From Acidimicrobiaceae bacterium (GTDB lineage: Bacteria; Actinomycetota; Acidimicrobiia; Acidimicrobiales; RAAP-2): 64,000 nucleotides of DNA. A program made the position numbers and the translations under genes. Each line of letters begins with the position of its first letter. Positions within the stretch are counted from its first letter, which is position 1. Below are positions 1 through 7,882 of this stretch, in pieces. The notes under the pieces were generated by a model. It was not told the DNA's origin. It searched no databases and saw nothing but the letters and a program-made list of their open reading frames with translations. The stretch covers positions 1-64,000 of the forward strand of contig PMOQ01000059.1 in NCBI GenBank assembly GCA_003161255.1. Reading direction: 5' to 3'.

Positions 1-132
1 GATGTCCTGTGGGTCAAGACCTACCCTGTGCAGTCGGCGTTTCGGCCGTCGAGTCGGCCGAGTGCGATGGAATGAGGCCCCGTGGGCCACTCACCCCGAT
101 CCGGCTGCGGTCGCTCGTGCTTCGTGGATTCG
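1..132. other. Window edge, no gene recognised
   Basis: The first 132 bases lie downstream of the leftward LLM gene. Open frames here overlap on both strands, are rich in arginine and serine, and show no domain. No hairpin terminator was recognised. Confidence 0.4.
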
Positions 133-1089
133 TCAGAACCGCGCACTAACCGTGGCCAGGGCTTCCAGGGTCCGCCGCTTCGATTCCAGGCGAGCCTCGG
201 AGGTCTCTCCAATCGGGACGGTCCGGGCCATGAGGTCGGTGACGCCAGCGTCTCGGTAGCGCTTTAGCCGCTTCTCGATGGCAGATTCGTCCCCGACGGC
301 CATGACGTCGTCGATCTCACGCGCGTCACCGAGTTCGAGCAGCCGCGTGTAGTTGGGTGAGAACTCGGCGTGGCCGAGCGTCTCTTTCGCCGTCTGTCGT
401 GCCGATTCGACCTCGGTGCTCGAGCACAGCACCACCGGCACCCCGGCGACGATGCGCGGCGCCGGTCGCCCCGCCTCGGTCGCCGCCTTGGTGATGCGCG
501 GAACGACGTGCTCGCTGATAGCCCTCTCGTCGGCCATCCACAGGATGGTCCCCGATGTCTGCTCACCGGCGATGCGAAGCATGACCGGCGCCAACGCGGC
601 CAGCAGGATCGGCATCGGCACTGCGTCGGTGACGTTCATCGTGCAGTGCACGCGAAACGCCTCGTTTTCGACGTCGACCGAGACCGGTCCCGCCAAGGCC
701 TGGTGCAGCACCTCGAGGTAGTCGCGCACGAGGCGCGCTGGCCGATCGTAGGGAAGGCCCCACTGGTCCTGGATCAGCCAGTGATGGGACGGCCCCAGGC
801 CCAGCCTGAAACGACCGCCACTCGCGAGCTGCGTTGTCAGTGCCTGCTGGGCCATCGGGATCGGATGGCGCGACTGGATCGGCATGACCGAGGTCCCCAA
901 CTCGATTCGCTCGGTGGCCTGGCCGAGCACCGCGACGGCGGTCATGGCGTCGAGGTATCCGGGAACCTGCGGGATCCACACCGAGTCAAATCCGGCCTTC
1001 TCGGCCTCCTGCACCTCGGTGACGAGGGCCGACAGCCGCTCTCCACGAGGGTGCTCCCGGTCGGATCCGATCATCAATCCGGTGCGCAT
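133..1089 (-). CDS. LLM-class (F420/FMN-dependent) oxidoreductase
   Basis: A 318-residue protein of the bacterial luciferase-like monooxygenase fold, which oxidises or reduces small organic substrates with F420H2 or FMNH2 in the cytoplasm. It starts MRTGLMIGSD and carries family segments such as AEKAGFDSVWIPQV, then ERIELGTSV, LGLGPSHH and an RYRDAGVTDLMA end. The start at 1089 is preferred over an in-frame codon 33 bases upstream because a purine-rich GAGAAGGGA ribosome site lies just before it. It is the last gene of the long leftward run and could act on intermediates of that cluster. The cofactor (F420 or FMN) and the substrate cannot be read from the sequence. Confidence 0.85.
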   Translation of the reverse strand: MRTGLMIGSDREHPRGERLSALVTEVQEAEKAGFDSVWIPQVPGYLDAMTAVAVLGQATERIELGTSVMPIQSRHPIPMAQQALTTQLASGGRFRLGLGPSHHWLIQDQWGLPYDRPARLVRDYLEVLHQALAGPVSVDVENEAFRVHCTMNVTDAVPMPILLAALAPVMLRIAGEQTSGTILWMADERAISEHVVPRITKAATEAGRPAPRIVAGVPVVLCSSTEVESARQTAKETLGHAEFSPNYTRLLELGDAREIDDVMAVGDESAIEKRLKRYRDAGVTDLMARTVPIGETSEARLESKRRTLEALATVSARF

Positions 1090-1238
1090 ACCGTGTCCCT
1101 TCTCAAGATGACTTAGGCCCACGCGAAGTCAGCGACACGGAGCGGTCGTCAGATCGCGCCAACAGCAACGACGATATGCCGAGCCCGGCCGAGGTGAACA
1201 AGGCAGTCGGCCTCGATCGTCCAAGACGCCCATCGATG

Positions 1239-1991
1239 TCAGGACCTTCCCCCGTCGACCCCGAGGATCTGGCCGGTGATGTAACTGGCCTCGTCACGGC
1301 AGAGGAACGAACACGCCGCCGCGATGTCCTCCGGCAAACCTTGGCGGCGCACCGGAGTCGTCGCGATGGAGGCCTGCACATCGAGGTCGCCGGCGGCGGC
1401 CGATGCGCGAAGCATCGGCGTGTCAATGAACGAGGGCGGGATGGCGTTTACCGTCACCCCACGAGGGCCAAACTCCCTGGCCAGGGTCTTGGTGAGACCG
1501 TTGATCGCCGACTTCGACGACACGTACGCCGCCATCCGCGGCGTCCCGCTGTATGTGCTCGACGACGAGATGTTCACGATGCGACCCCATCGAGCTTCCA
1601 GCATGTGGGGTAGCACGACCTGGCAGCAGTGGAACGACCCGACGAGGTTGACCTCGATGATCTGGTGCAAGTGCTCGAGACTGATCTCCAGGAACGGCAT
1701 GAAGCTCGCCCGCCCGGCGTTGTTCACCAAGATCAGCGGGGCACCCAGCTGCTCAGCCACCTCTCCGACCGCCTCCTCGACCCGTCCGCGGTCGGTGACG
1801 TCGACCTTGAGCCCGATGGCATGGCCTCCCCCATCGCGGATGCTCGACGCGGCGTCTTCCGCGGCCGCACCATCGAGGTCGAAGATGGACACCGCAGCGC
1901 CGTCACGCGCCAGGCGCTGGCTGATGCCCAGGCCGATCCCCGAGGCACCGCCGGTAACCACAGCGACACGGGGTTCACTCCAATTGCTCAT
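1239..1991 (-). CDS. SDR-family NAD(P)-dependent oxidoreductase
   Basis: A 250-residue classical short-chain dehydrogenase/reductase that interconverts an alcohol and a ketone. The nucleotide-binding TGGASGIG is at residues 13-20, NNAG near 90, and the catalytic serine and YVSSK at about 140-160. The C-terminus ends GQILGVDGG, as in FabG-like enzymes. An AGGAGA ribosome site sits about six bases before the ATG. It lies about 350 bases from the Gfo/Idh gene upstream, so it may have its own promoter. A role as alcohol dehydrogenase for a hydroxylated ring or acyl intermediate is inference. Confidence 0.88.
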   Translation of the reverse strand: MSNWSEPRVAVVTGGASGIGLGISQRLARDGAAVSIFDLDGAAAEDAASSIRDGGGHAIGLKVDVTDRGRVEEAVGEVAEQLGAPLILVNNAGRASFMPFLEISLEHLHQIIEVNLVGSFHCCQVVLPHMLEARWGRIVNISSSSTYSGTPRMAAYVSSKSAINGLTKTLAREFGPRGVTVNAIPPSFIDTPMLRASAAAGDLDVQASIATTPVRRQGLPEDIAAACSFLCRDEASYITGQILGVDGGRS

Positions 1992-2338
1992 CTGTGTCTC
2001 CTAAGAAGCCCAGCGGATAGGTGAGAGCGGACTCGGTGTAACAGCCTCACGCGATCATGTCCGTGCGACGGCGACGTCGCTCCGGACCTCGAAGCGCGGG
2101 GCCGGGATACCAATGTCTGTGGATGAAAAAGCGCTGGCCATCTCGTCTGTGGTGGTGAACTGGCCATCTCGTCTGTGGTGGTGAAACTGGCTCCGAAACC
2201 TTGCTTCGGCAAGAAGAAGCAGAAATCGGGGAAGGTGACTTTGTTCACTGGAGCCGGACACCCGAGAAGGGTGGTGCGCGGAGCCTATCCGCGCACGCTG
2301 TAAAGAGGTCGTGAACAAGATGCACCGGCTAGTCGGTC
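1992..2338. other. Intergenic region with tandem repeat
   Basis: About 350 bases separate the SDR and Gfo/Idh genes, the longest gap in the first 13 kb. It holds a perfect 26-bp tandem duplication (listed separately) and no convincing gene. The run of unrelated short frames and the repeat look like the edge of a lost mobile element, but no transposase sequence remains. Confidence 0.5.
2134..2185. repeat. Two perfect 26-bp tandem repeats
   Basis: The unit begins CTGGCCATCTCGTCTGTGG and ends GTGGTGAA. The copies occupy 2134-2159 and 2160-2185 with no mismatch. After the second copy the bases ACTGGCTCC resemble the start of another unit. Repeated subterminal units are known at the ends of IS21-type elements, so this may be an element scar. 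No inverted partner was found nearby. Confidence 0.8.
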
Positions 2339-3304
2339 TCACGGTCCGGAAACCCCGCTGCCTGCAACACGATCGATCACGATTGCACAGGCGAGCCCAT
2401 CGTCGAAAGTCGGCATGTCGGATGGGACGTGCCGTTCGTGGACGGCGTCGCGGATGGCCTCGGCGTACCGCTGCATGGCGGGCAATAACGGGTTTGGACT
2501 CGGCTGTGCGCTGAACAGCTCCCGATCGCCATCGGGTGTGTGGACGACGACCTTGTTCCCCGACTCCTCGAGGATGCCGTCGGATCCGACAACCACCATC
2601 GACAAGGGACGGTTCATTGGCGCAGCCGAGCTGCTGTCCATGACGATGCTCACGCCACGCTCGGACCGCAAGGTCAGGGCGAAGCCGTCATCGGCGGTAC
2701 AACGGTGCAGGGTCCCCGCCGCATCGGGGCGTTCGGTGACGGCGGTCCGGAGTTGGCCGCCGACCTCGACGATTTCGCCGAAAGTCCAGCGTGTGAAGTC
2801 GATCTGATGCGAGCCCATGGCCCGTAGCCACCCCCCACCGGCCGCCGCGTCGAACAGCCAGCCATACGGCCGCAGGGGAGAGCGGGAAACCGACATGAGC
2901 ATCGTGAATGCGACGTGCTCCGGCTCGCCGACCGCACCGGCCCCGGCGGCGTCGAACATAGAACGCCGGGCGGCGTCGTAACGGTTCTCGAAGTTCAAGA
3001 AGTGCAGCACCCCGGCCGCCTTCGCAACATCGCGCATCTCGGCGGCCTCGGCGGCGCTCCGGCCAAAGGGCTTATCGCAGAGCACATCGTGTCCCGCTTC
3101 CACCGCTCGAAGGACGTGCTCGTGATGCAGAAACGGTGGCGAGTGAACTGCGATGAGATCGACGTCCGTGCGGCGGCACAGTGCGTCAACCGCAACGGCG
3201 TCGCGGGGTGAGACGACGTCGACGACCTCGCTCCCGTCCACGCCCTGGAAGGCCGGTGCGACCACGCGCTCACCGAAGCCCCGCCCAATGACTGCGACCC
3301 GCAC
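2339..3304 (-). CDS. Gfo/Idh/MocA-family oxidoreductase
   Basis: A 321-residue NAD(P)-dependent dehydrogenase of the glucose-fructose oxidoreductase/inositol dehydrogenase superfamily. An N-terminal Rossmann fold begins VRVAVIGRGFGERV. The conserved Lys-Pro of the EKP-type motif appears as CDKPFG near residue 97, and the C-terminal alpha/beta domain includes GSHQIDFTRW. GTG is the start, with AAAGGGGGG upstream. It is 23 bases from the end of the TauD-type gene, so it is probably in the same operon. The substrate is unknown; members oxidise sugars, cyclitols or other polyols, and some act on biliverdin or dihydrodiols. Confidence 0.85.
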   Translation of the reverse strand: MRVAVIGRGFGERVVAPAFQGVDGSEVVDVVSPRDAVAVDALCRRTDVDLIAVHSPPFLHHEHVLRAVEAGHDVLCDKPFGRSAAEAAEMRDVAKAAGVLHFLNFENRYDAARRSMFDAAGAGAVGEPEHVAFTMLMSVSRSPLRPYGWLFDAAAGGGWLRAMGSHQIDFTRWTFGEIVEVGGQLRTAVTERPDAAGTLHRCTADDGFALTLRSERGVSIVMDSSSAAPMNRPLSMVVVGSDGILEESGNKVVVHTPDGDRELFSAQPSPNPLLPAMQRYAEAIRDAVHERHVPSDMPTFDDGLACAIVIDRVAGSGVSGP

Positions 3305-3327
3305 CGCGCCCCCCTTTCGCCGGACCT

Positions 3328-4140
3328 TCAGGCCAACGGTTCCTCGCCGACCAACGTCGTGCGATGCATCATGCGCCCGCTGTCGGCGGAGTACGGGTCC
3401 ACCCGGTGCATGGTGCCGGTGTTATCCCAGATCACGAGGTCACCCACATGCCACTCGTGCTGGTACACATACTGGGCCTGCGTGGCCCGCTCCAAAAGGT
3501 GATCCAGCAGGGCTCGGCTCTCATCCGGTTCGAAACCCTCGACATGGGAGGCCGTCGCGCCGAGGACGAGCGACTTGCGGCCCGACGCGTGGGTCCACAC
3601 GAGCGGATGGGACCGAACCGGGCGCGTCCGCCAGTCGGCGACATCCTCCTCGGTGAAATCGGGTCGGGCCGCACGTTCGATCGTCTCTGCCGAGTGCACT
3701 ACTCGCAAGCCCGCAACGGTGTCCTTCTCCCCTTGCGGCAGATCCTCGTACGCGGCATAGGTGTTCGCCCATTCCGTCCGCCCTCCGGTCTCGGACAGGC
3801 GACGAGCACTCAGCAGCGAGGCCCGGGACGGGATCGCGTCGGTGGTTCCGTCGATGTGCCAGAAGAACGTGCCGAGCAGGTACTCGGCCGTTTTGGTCAC
3901 CGTTTTGTCCAGGGTGACCTTGTAGATGTGATCCTCGCCCTGGTTCATGACGTCGCCAAGCGTCCTGGCGAAAGCGACCTGCTGGCGGTCGTCCAGGTTC
4001 AGCTCCCGGAACAGGACCAGCCCTCGCCCCCCCAGGACCTCGCGGATCTGCGCGGCGTGCTCACCGCTCAGCAAGGCGGCTGCATCGGCGCGGATCTCAG
4101 TACCGATGCGAGGAGCGAGGTCGATGGTCTCGAGCATCAT
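3328..4140 (-). CDS. TauD/TfdA-family Fe(II)/2-oxoglutarate dioxygenase
   Basis: A 270-residue non-haem iron dioxygenase that hydroxylates a substrate while decarboxylating 2-oxoglutarate. The iron ligands are visible: H-x-D in FWHIDGTTD around residue 100 and the distal His in GTMHRVDPYS near 245. The following arginine in RMMHRTT is in the place that binds 2-oxoglutarate. The start is strong: AAGGAG six bases before ATG-ATG. TauD relatives act on taurine, alkyl sulfates, 2,4-D and other carboxylates; the substrate here is unknown. It lies downstream of an acyl-CoA synthetase and the Rieske genes, which suggests a role in oxidative catabolism. Confidence 0.88.
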   Translation of the reverse strand: MMLETIDLAPRIGTEIRADAAALLSGEHAAQIREVLGGRGLVLFRELNLDDRQQVAFARTLGDVMNQGEDHIYKVTLDKTVTKTAEYLLGTFFWHIDGTTDAIPSRASLLSARRLSETGGRTEWANTYAAYEDLPQGEKDTVAGLRVVHSAETIERAARPDFTEEDVADWRTRPVRSHPLVWTHASGRKSLVLGATASHVEGFEPDESRALLDHLLERATQAQYVYQHEWHVGDLVIWDNTGTMHRVDPYSADSGRMMHRTTLVGEEPLA

Positions 4141-4209
4141 GCGAATCTCCTTCTTGCATTCACTGATCCCCCTGAACCGATCCGTCGGGTCATGGGTTTG
4201 TTCGCCACG

Positions 4210-5745
4210 TCACGTTCGCTCGCGGAGCTCGCGCTTGAGGACCTTGCCGGAGGGGTTTCGAGGGAGCGCATCGACGAAGCAGATCTCCTTGGGCACCTTG
4301 AAGCGGGCGAGCTGGCCCCCACAGTGCGCGACCAGCTCTTCTGCCGTCGCGGTGGCTTCCGCTCGCAGCGCGACGAAGGCCACCGGCACTTCGCCCCAGC
4401 GGTCGTCGGCACGGCCGACTACCGCCGCCTCCAGGACCGCCGGGTGCTCGTAGAGCACGCGCTCGACCTCCGAACCGGCCACATTCTCCCCACCGGACAC
4501 GATCATGTCCTTGAGCCGGTCGACGATGAACAGGTACCCGTCGTCATCCCGGACGCCGATATCCCCGGTGTGGAACCAGCCACCGGCGAAAGCGGCGGCC
4601 GTCGCTTCGGGGTCGCGCCAATAGCCCTTGAAGACCTTTGGACCCCGTAGGACGACCTCGCCGCGCTCGCCGGCCGGGAGCGACTTGCCCTGCTCGTCCC
4701 AGATATCTAGCTCGACGTAGAGACACGGGCGACCCACACTCCCGAGCTTGGTCACGATGCTGTCCCTGTCGAGGAACGTGTCGCCCGACACCGTCTCGGT
4801 GAGGCCGTAGGCGTCGGCGAACCAGGCGAAGGGGAACGTCCGCTGCAGCCGCTCTATCAGGGGGATCGGCATCTTCTCGCCACCGTTGATGATCAGCCGG
4901 ACCGAAGCGAGGTCTCGCTTCTCGACGTCCGGGAGCGCCATGATGGCGTTGACCATCGCCGGGGCGAGCCACACCGTGGTCACCCCAGATCGCTCGATCT
5001 CGTCAACCACCTCGGAGGCCTCGAAGGCCCGGTGGATGATGGTGGTGGCCCCGGCCGCCACCAGCGACGTCGTGGTGAGGTCGAGCGCTCCGACGTGATA
5101 CAGCGGGCCACAAGCGAGGCCCAGGTCCGAGCCGGTGAAGCCGAACTGGACGATGTGAGCCAGGTTCTTCCAGGCCAGATTGGCATGGGTCAGCATGACC
5201 CCTTTGGGGCGTCCCGTCGTCCCCGACGTGTACATCAACCGGTGGACGTCGTCGCCGGCCATGCCCATCGGCGGCGGCGCAGCCGAGGCGCTCCGAAGTT
5301 CGACCAGCGAGATCCACCCGCCGGGGGCCGGCGTCGAAACGCAGGCTCGCACCAGCGCCCCCTCCAGGCCTTGCGTCGCCGTATCGGCCAGCGGGATGAG
5401 GGCTTCGTCGCACACGAGTGCCCGCGCTTCGGAATGTTCGAGGAGGTAGCGCACCTCCGGGGCAGCCAGGCGCCAGTTGATCGGCATGATGATTGCGCCG
5501 AGGTAATTTGCGGCGAAGATCGTCTCCAGAAATTCCATCGAGTTGTAAGACAGCAGGGCGACCACGTGGCCGGATCCGATGCCCTGCTCGTGCATCCCGG
5601 CCGCCAGCGAGGTCGCGAGCGCGGCCATCTCGCTGTAGGTAACGGCCTTCGATTCGAAGATCGCAATCGCCTTGTCGGGCGTCGCCCTCGCGTGGTGCGC
5701 CAGGACGCCGTACCAGTTGACGTCGGCCTTGATCGCCTCTTGCAT
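4210..5745 (-). CDS. AMP-binding acyl-CoA synthetase (FadD-like)
   Basis: A 511-residue adenylate-forming enzyme that activates a carboxylic acid to its acyl-CoA through an acyl-AMP. It shows the P-loop-like LMYTSGTTGRPKGVML, the AYGLTET motif, WFHTGDIG and the C-terminal catalytic lysine in PRNPSGKVLKRELR. The frame is open further upstream, but MQEAIKADVNWYG at 5745 is the family-like start, and the preceding residues are compositional shadow of the next gene. It follows the SnoaL-like gene by 13 bases. Likely it activates an acid product of the oxygenases, which is inference. Confidence 0.9.
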   Translation of the reverse strand: MQEAIKADVNWYGVLAHHARATPDKAIAIFESKAVTYSEMAALATSLAAGMHEQGIGSGHVVALLSYNSMEFLETIFAANYLGAIIMPINWRLAAPEVRYLLEHSEARALVCDEALIPLADTATQGLEGALVRACVSTPAPGGWISLVELRSASAAPPPMGMAGDDVHRLMYTSGTTGRPKGVMLTHANLAWKNLAHIVQFGFTGSDLGLACGPLYHVGALDLTTTSLVAAGATTIIHRAFEASEVVDEIERSGVTTVWLAPAMVNAIMALPDVEKRDLASVRLIINGGEKMPIPLIERLQRTFPFAWFADAYGLTETVSGDTFLDRDSIVTKLGSVGRPCLYVELDIWDEQGKSLPAGERGEVVLRGPKVFKGYWRDPEATAAAFAGGWFHTGDIGVRDDDGYLFIVDRLKDMIVSGGENVAGSEVERVLYEHPAVLEAAVVGRADDRWGEVPVAFVALRAEATATAEELVAHCGGQLARFKVPKEICFVDALPRNPSGKVLKRELRERT

Positions 5746-5758
5746 CACGATCGGGACG

Positions 5759-6247
5759 TCACGACACGGGAGGCTCAGGGGTGCCGCCCGCCCACACAAT
5801 GTGGTGGCTGCGATCGCCCAGCAGGAATCGGGACAGGACCCGCTCGACGAACCACCAGGTGCCCGTAATTCGCTCAAACCGGTCGATATAGCGCCCCGAG
5901 GCGATCGGTTGGAGGGGGAACACGTCGGTCTGCTGCAAGACGGTGCCGTAAGACTGGGCTCTTGCCCGGTCCCCGTCGACGTCAATGATCACGTTAGTGA
6001 TCACGTGCTTCGTTCGGGGTGTGCCATCGGGATATATCCGGGTCTGCTCACAGAACGCCGTAACCTGCGCGCTGCCCTCGTAGGTTGACGCATGCTCGCC
6101 GTCGGCATGCTCGATGCGATAGGTGGCATGCTCGAACATCGCCCCCACGTCGGCGTACCGGCCTGCGTCCACATGCTCGGCATAGGTCATGAGCAGTGTG
6201 TTGATCGCGTGCCAGTCGTCGAACTTGGTTGGTTCGCGATGCTCCAT
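5759..6247 (-). CDS. SnoaL-like / NTF2-fold protein
   Basis: A 162-residue single-domain protein of the NTF2/SnoaL-like cone fold, which includes small dehydratases, isomerases, cyclases and the beta subunits of ring-hydroxylating dioxygenases. Family-type features are INTLLMTYAEHVDAGRYADV near the start and the beta-rich segment RYIDRFERITGTWW. It starts at the ATG 11 bases after the Rieske gene, so it is translated in the same operon. It might be the small subunit of that oxygenase or a separate isomerase. The sequence does not decide between these. Confidence 0.78.
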   Translation of the reverse strand: MEHREPTKFDDWHAINTLLMTYAEHVDAGRYADVGAMFEHATYRIEHADGEHASTYEGSAQVTAFCEQTRIYPDGTPRTKHVITNVIIDVDGDRARAQSYGTVLQQTDVFPLQPIASGRYIDRFERITGTWWFVERVLSRFLLGDRSHHIVWAGGTPEPPVS

Positions 6248-6258
6248 GACGAGAACGC

Positions 6259-7521
6259 TCAGGCGGTGACCTGATCGAGCGCGGCGTCCTCCCAACGCTC
6301 GCCATCGGGTACGACGACTTCCAGGGCGTTCGGAAGTCGAGCGCCCTCTGCGGCCAGGGCACTGCCCGGCGGAAGCTCCCCGGACCCGGCGGCACTCAGC
6401 GCGTCCAGCAGCATCCGCCTGACGGTCGCCACCGCGACATCGCTCGAGGAGAGGTGTTCCCTGCTGCGGTCGATGATCGGGCCCATGCTGCTCTGGATGA
6501 CCGCGTCCTCCTCGAGCAGGCTCCGCCCGAATCCGGTGAAATGGCCGGCCGCCATGAGGGCACGATCCTGGCCCCACGCGGTCCATCGGTCGCCCCGGAC
6601 ACCCGTGTAGTCCCGCGGGTCCGGTTGGTACTCGGCATCCTGCATGCAGATCTCGGTCGGCGGCTTGGCGCTGTGCGGGGTGTCCCCGAAGTACCCGAAG
6701 AACAGGAGGTGGTGGGTGTCGTCCATCGGCGAGAGAACGAAGACCGAGCCCGCACGGGGCAGCGAGCGGCCCACGGGCGTGATGGTCACGAGCGGCATCA
6801 GGTGCTCGGTGATCCGCACGTAGGTCTGACCGTCGGCGGTCTTGCGAAGCGCCGCCGCGCGCAATCCGTAGGGCGTCGACTGGGTCTCGTACCTCGGCGG
6901 CTGGTCGAGCGCCATGGTCAGGTTGGAGTGTTCGACCATCTTGGCGGCCTCGGCGATCCACGTCTGGTGCAGCAGGCCGACGTGGGCCGAGTCGATCGTG
7001 CCCTCGATTCCCTGGAGCCAGTTGCAGGGGACCCTCGAGACACACCAATAGCGATAGAGGTCCTCGTCCGCGAAGGGCAGCTCGGGGAAGGCAGGCGCCT
7101 CGGTGCCGCCGAGCCACACCCAGGCCAACCCGCCGCACTCGTGCACTGGGAAGTGGACCACGGGCACACTCGCCGCGAACTGCTCGGCCCGCACGGCTTG
7201 GTTCGGGCACTCGACCACGCAACCCGAGACGTCGATCTTCCACCCGTGGTAGATGCAACGTAGGCCGTTGCCCTCCGTTCGGGCCAGCAGGAGCGAGGAC
7301 CGGCGATGCGGGCACAGCTCGTCGAGAAAACCGACCCGGCCGTCCTCGGCCCGGAATGCGACGTAGTTCTGCCCCAGTAGCCGGACCGGCATCGGTGCCT
7401 GGCCATGGACGAGTTGATCCGAGAGCGCGAAAGGCAGCCAGTAGTTCGCCCGCATGATCCGGCCCATCGGTGCCTCACCCTCCACGAGGGTCATCAGCTC
7501 ATTCTCGGCCAGCGTCGTCAT
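6259..7521 (-). CDS. Rieske non-haem iron oxygenase, catalytic subunit (first)
   Basis: A 420-residue ring-hydroxylating oxygenase alpha subunit. The Rieske [2Fe-2S] ligands are Cys70 and His72 (in LCPHRRS) and Cys89 and His92 (in CIYHGW). The catalytic domain has the mononuclear-iron pattern DSAHVGLLH, with further acidic residues downstream. The start at 7521 is chosen over a codon 51 bases upstream because GAAGGAGA lies seven bases before it and it avoids overlapping the upstream gene. The sequence resembles phthalate- and vanillate-demethylase-type class IA oxygenases, in which a reductase is encoded elsewhere. No reductase is seen here. The substrate is probably an aromatic or alicyclic acid. 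Confidence 0.88.
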   Translation of the reverse strand: MTTLAENELMTLVEGEAPMGRIMRANYWLPFALSDQLVHGQAPMPVRLLGQNYVAFRAEDGRVGFLDELCPHRRSSLLLARTEGNGLRCIYHGWKIDVSGCVVECPNQAVRAEQFAASVPVVHFPVHECGGLAWVWLGGTEAPAFPELPFADEDLYRYWCVSRVPCNWLQGIEGTIDSAHVGLLHQTWIAEAAKMVEHSNLTMALDQPPRYETQSTPYGLRAAALRKTADGQTYVRITEHLMPLVTITPVGRSLPRAGSVFVLSPMDDTHHLLFFGYFGDTPHSAKPPTEICMQDAEYQPDPRDYTGVRGDRWTAWGQDRALMAAGHFTGFGRSLLEEDAVIQSSMGPIIDRSREHLSSSDVAVATVRRMLLDALSAAGSGELPPGSALAAEGARLPNALEVVVPDGERWEDAALDQVTA

Positions 7522-7543
7522 GACGTCTCCTTCGAGTTCGGAC

Positions 7544-7882
7544 TCAGGGAAGGGGCTCGCTGATCCGCTCAAACTGCGTGCCGAGGGTGTCCGGAGGGCA
7601 TTGCTGGCGCCAGAGCTCGACCGCGAACGACACCATCACAAACGAGTAGATCAACCGCAAGAGGTTGACGGCATCGTCGGGCATCTCGTCGAGTGGGAAC
7701 TTATCGCAGTAAGCGATCGCTTCCCCCACCTCGGGGATGATGGCGTCGTAAAGGGCCTGCATGTCGTCAATCGAGCTTGACACTCGCTCTTCCCAACGCT
7801 CGCGCTCGGTCGCCAGCGACCACCTCGTGGCAAACGGCTCAAGGTTGGCGAACTCACTCGGAAGCAGGGCCATCGAACTCAC
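7544..7882 (-). CDS. Small conserved-looking protein between two Rieske genes
   Basis: A 112-residue protein of unknown function. It starts with GTG overlapping the stop of the Rieske gene upstream (GTGA), or with ATG nine bases later. It is acidic and mostly helical, with the segments YDAIIPEVGEAIAYCDKFPL and DDAVNLLRLIYSFVMVSFAV. The second is amphipathic to hydrophobic but too charged at its edges for a clear membrane helix. Position between two Rieske oxygenases and translational coupling suggest an accessory role such as assembly, stability or substrate handling. No catalytic motif is visible. Confidence 0.78.
   Translation of the reverse strand: MSSMALLPSEFANLEPFATRWSLATERERWEERVSSSIDDMQALYDAIIPEVGEAIAYCDKFPLDEMPDDAVNLLRLIYSFVMVSFAVELWRQQCPPDTLGTQFERISEPLP

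Noticed and set aside
2005-2338. A transposase gene in the gap with the 26-bp repeats
   Set aside because: No frame here has a DDE or HTH-like protein sequence; only the repeat remains.
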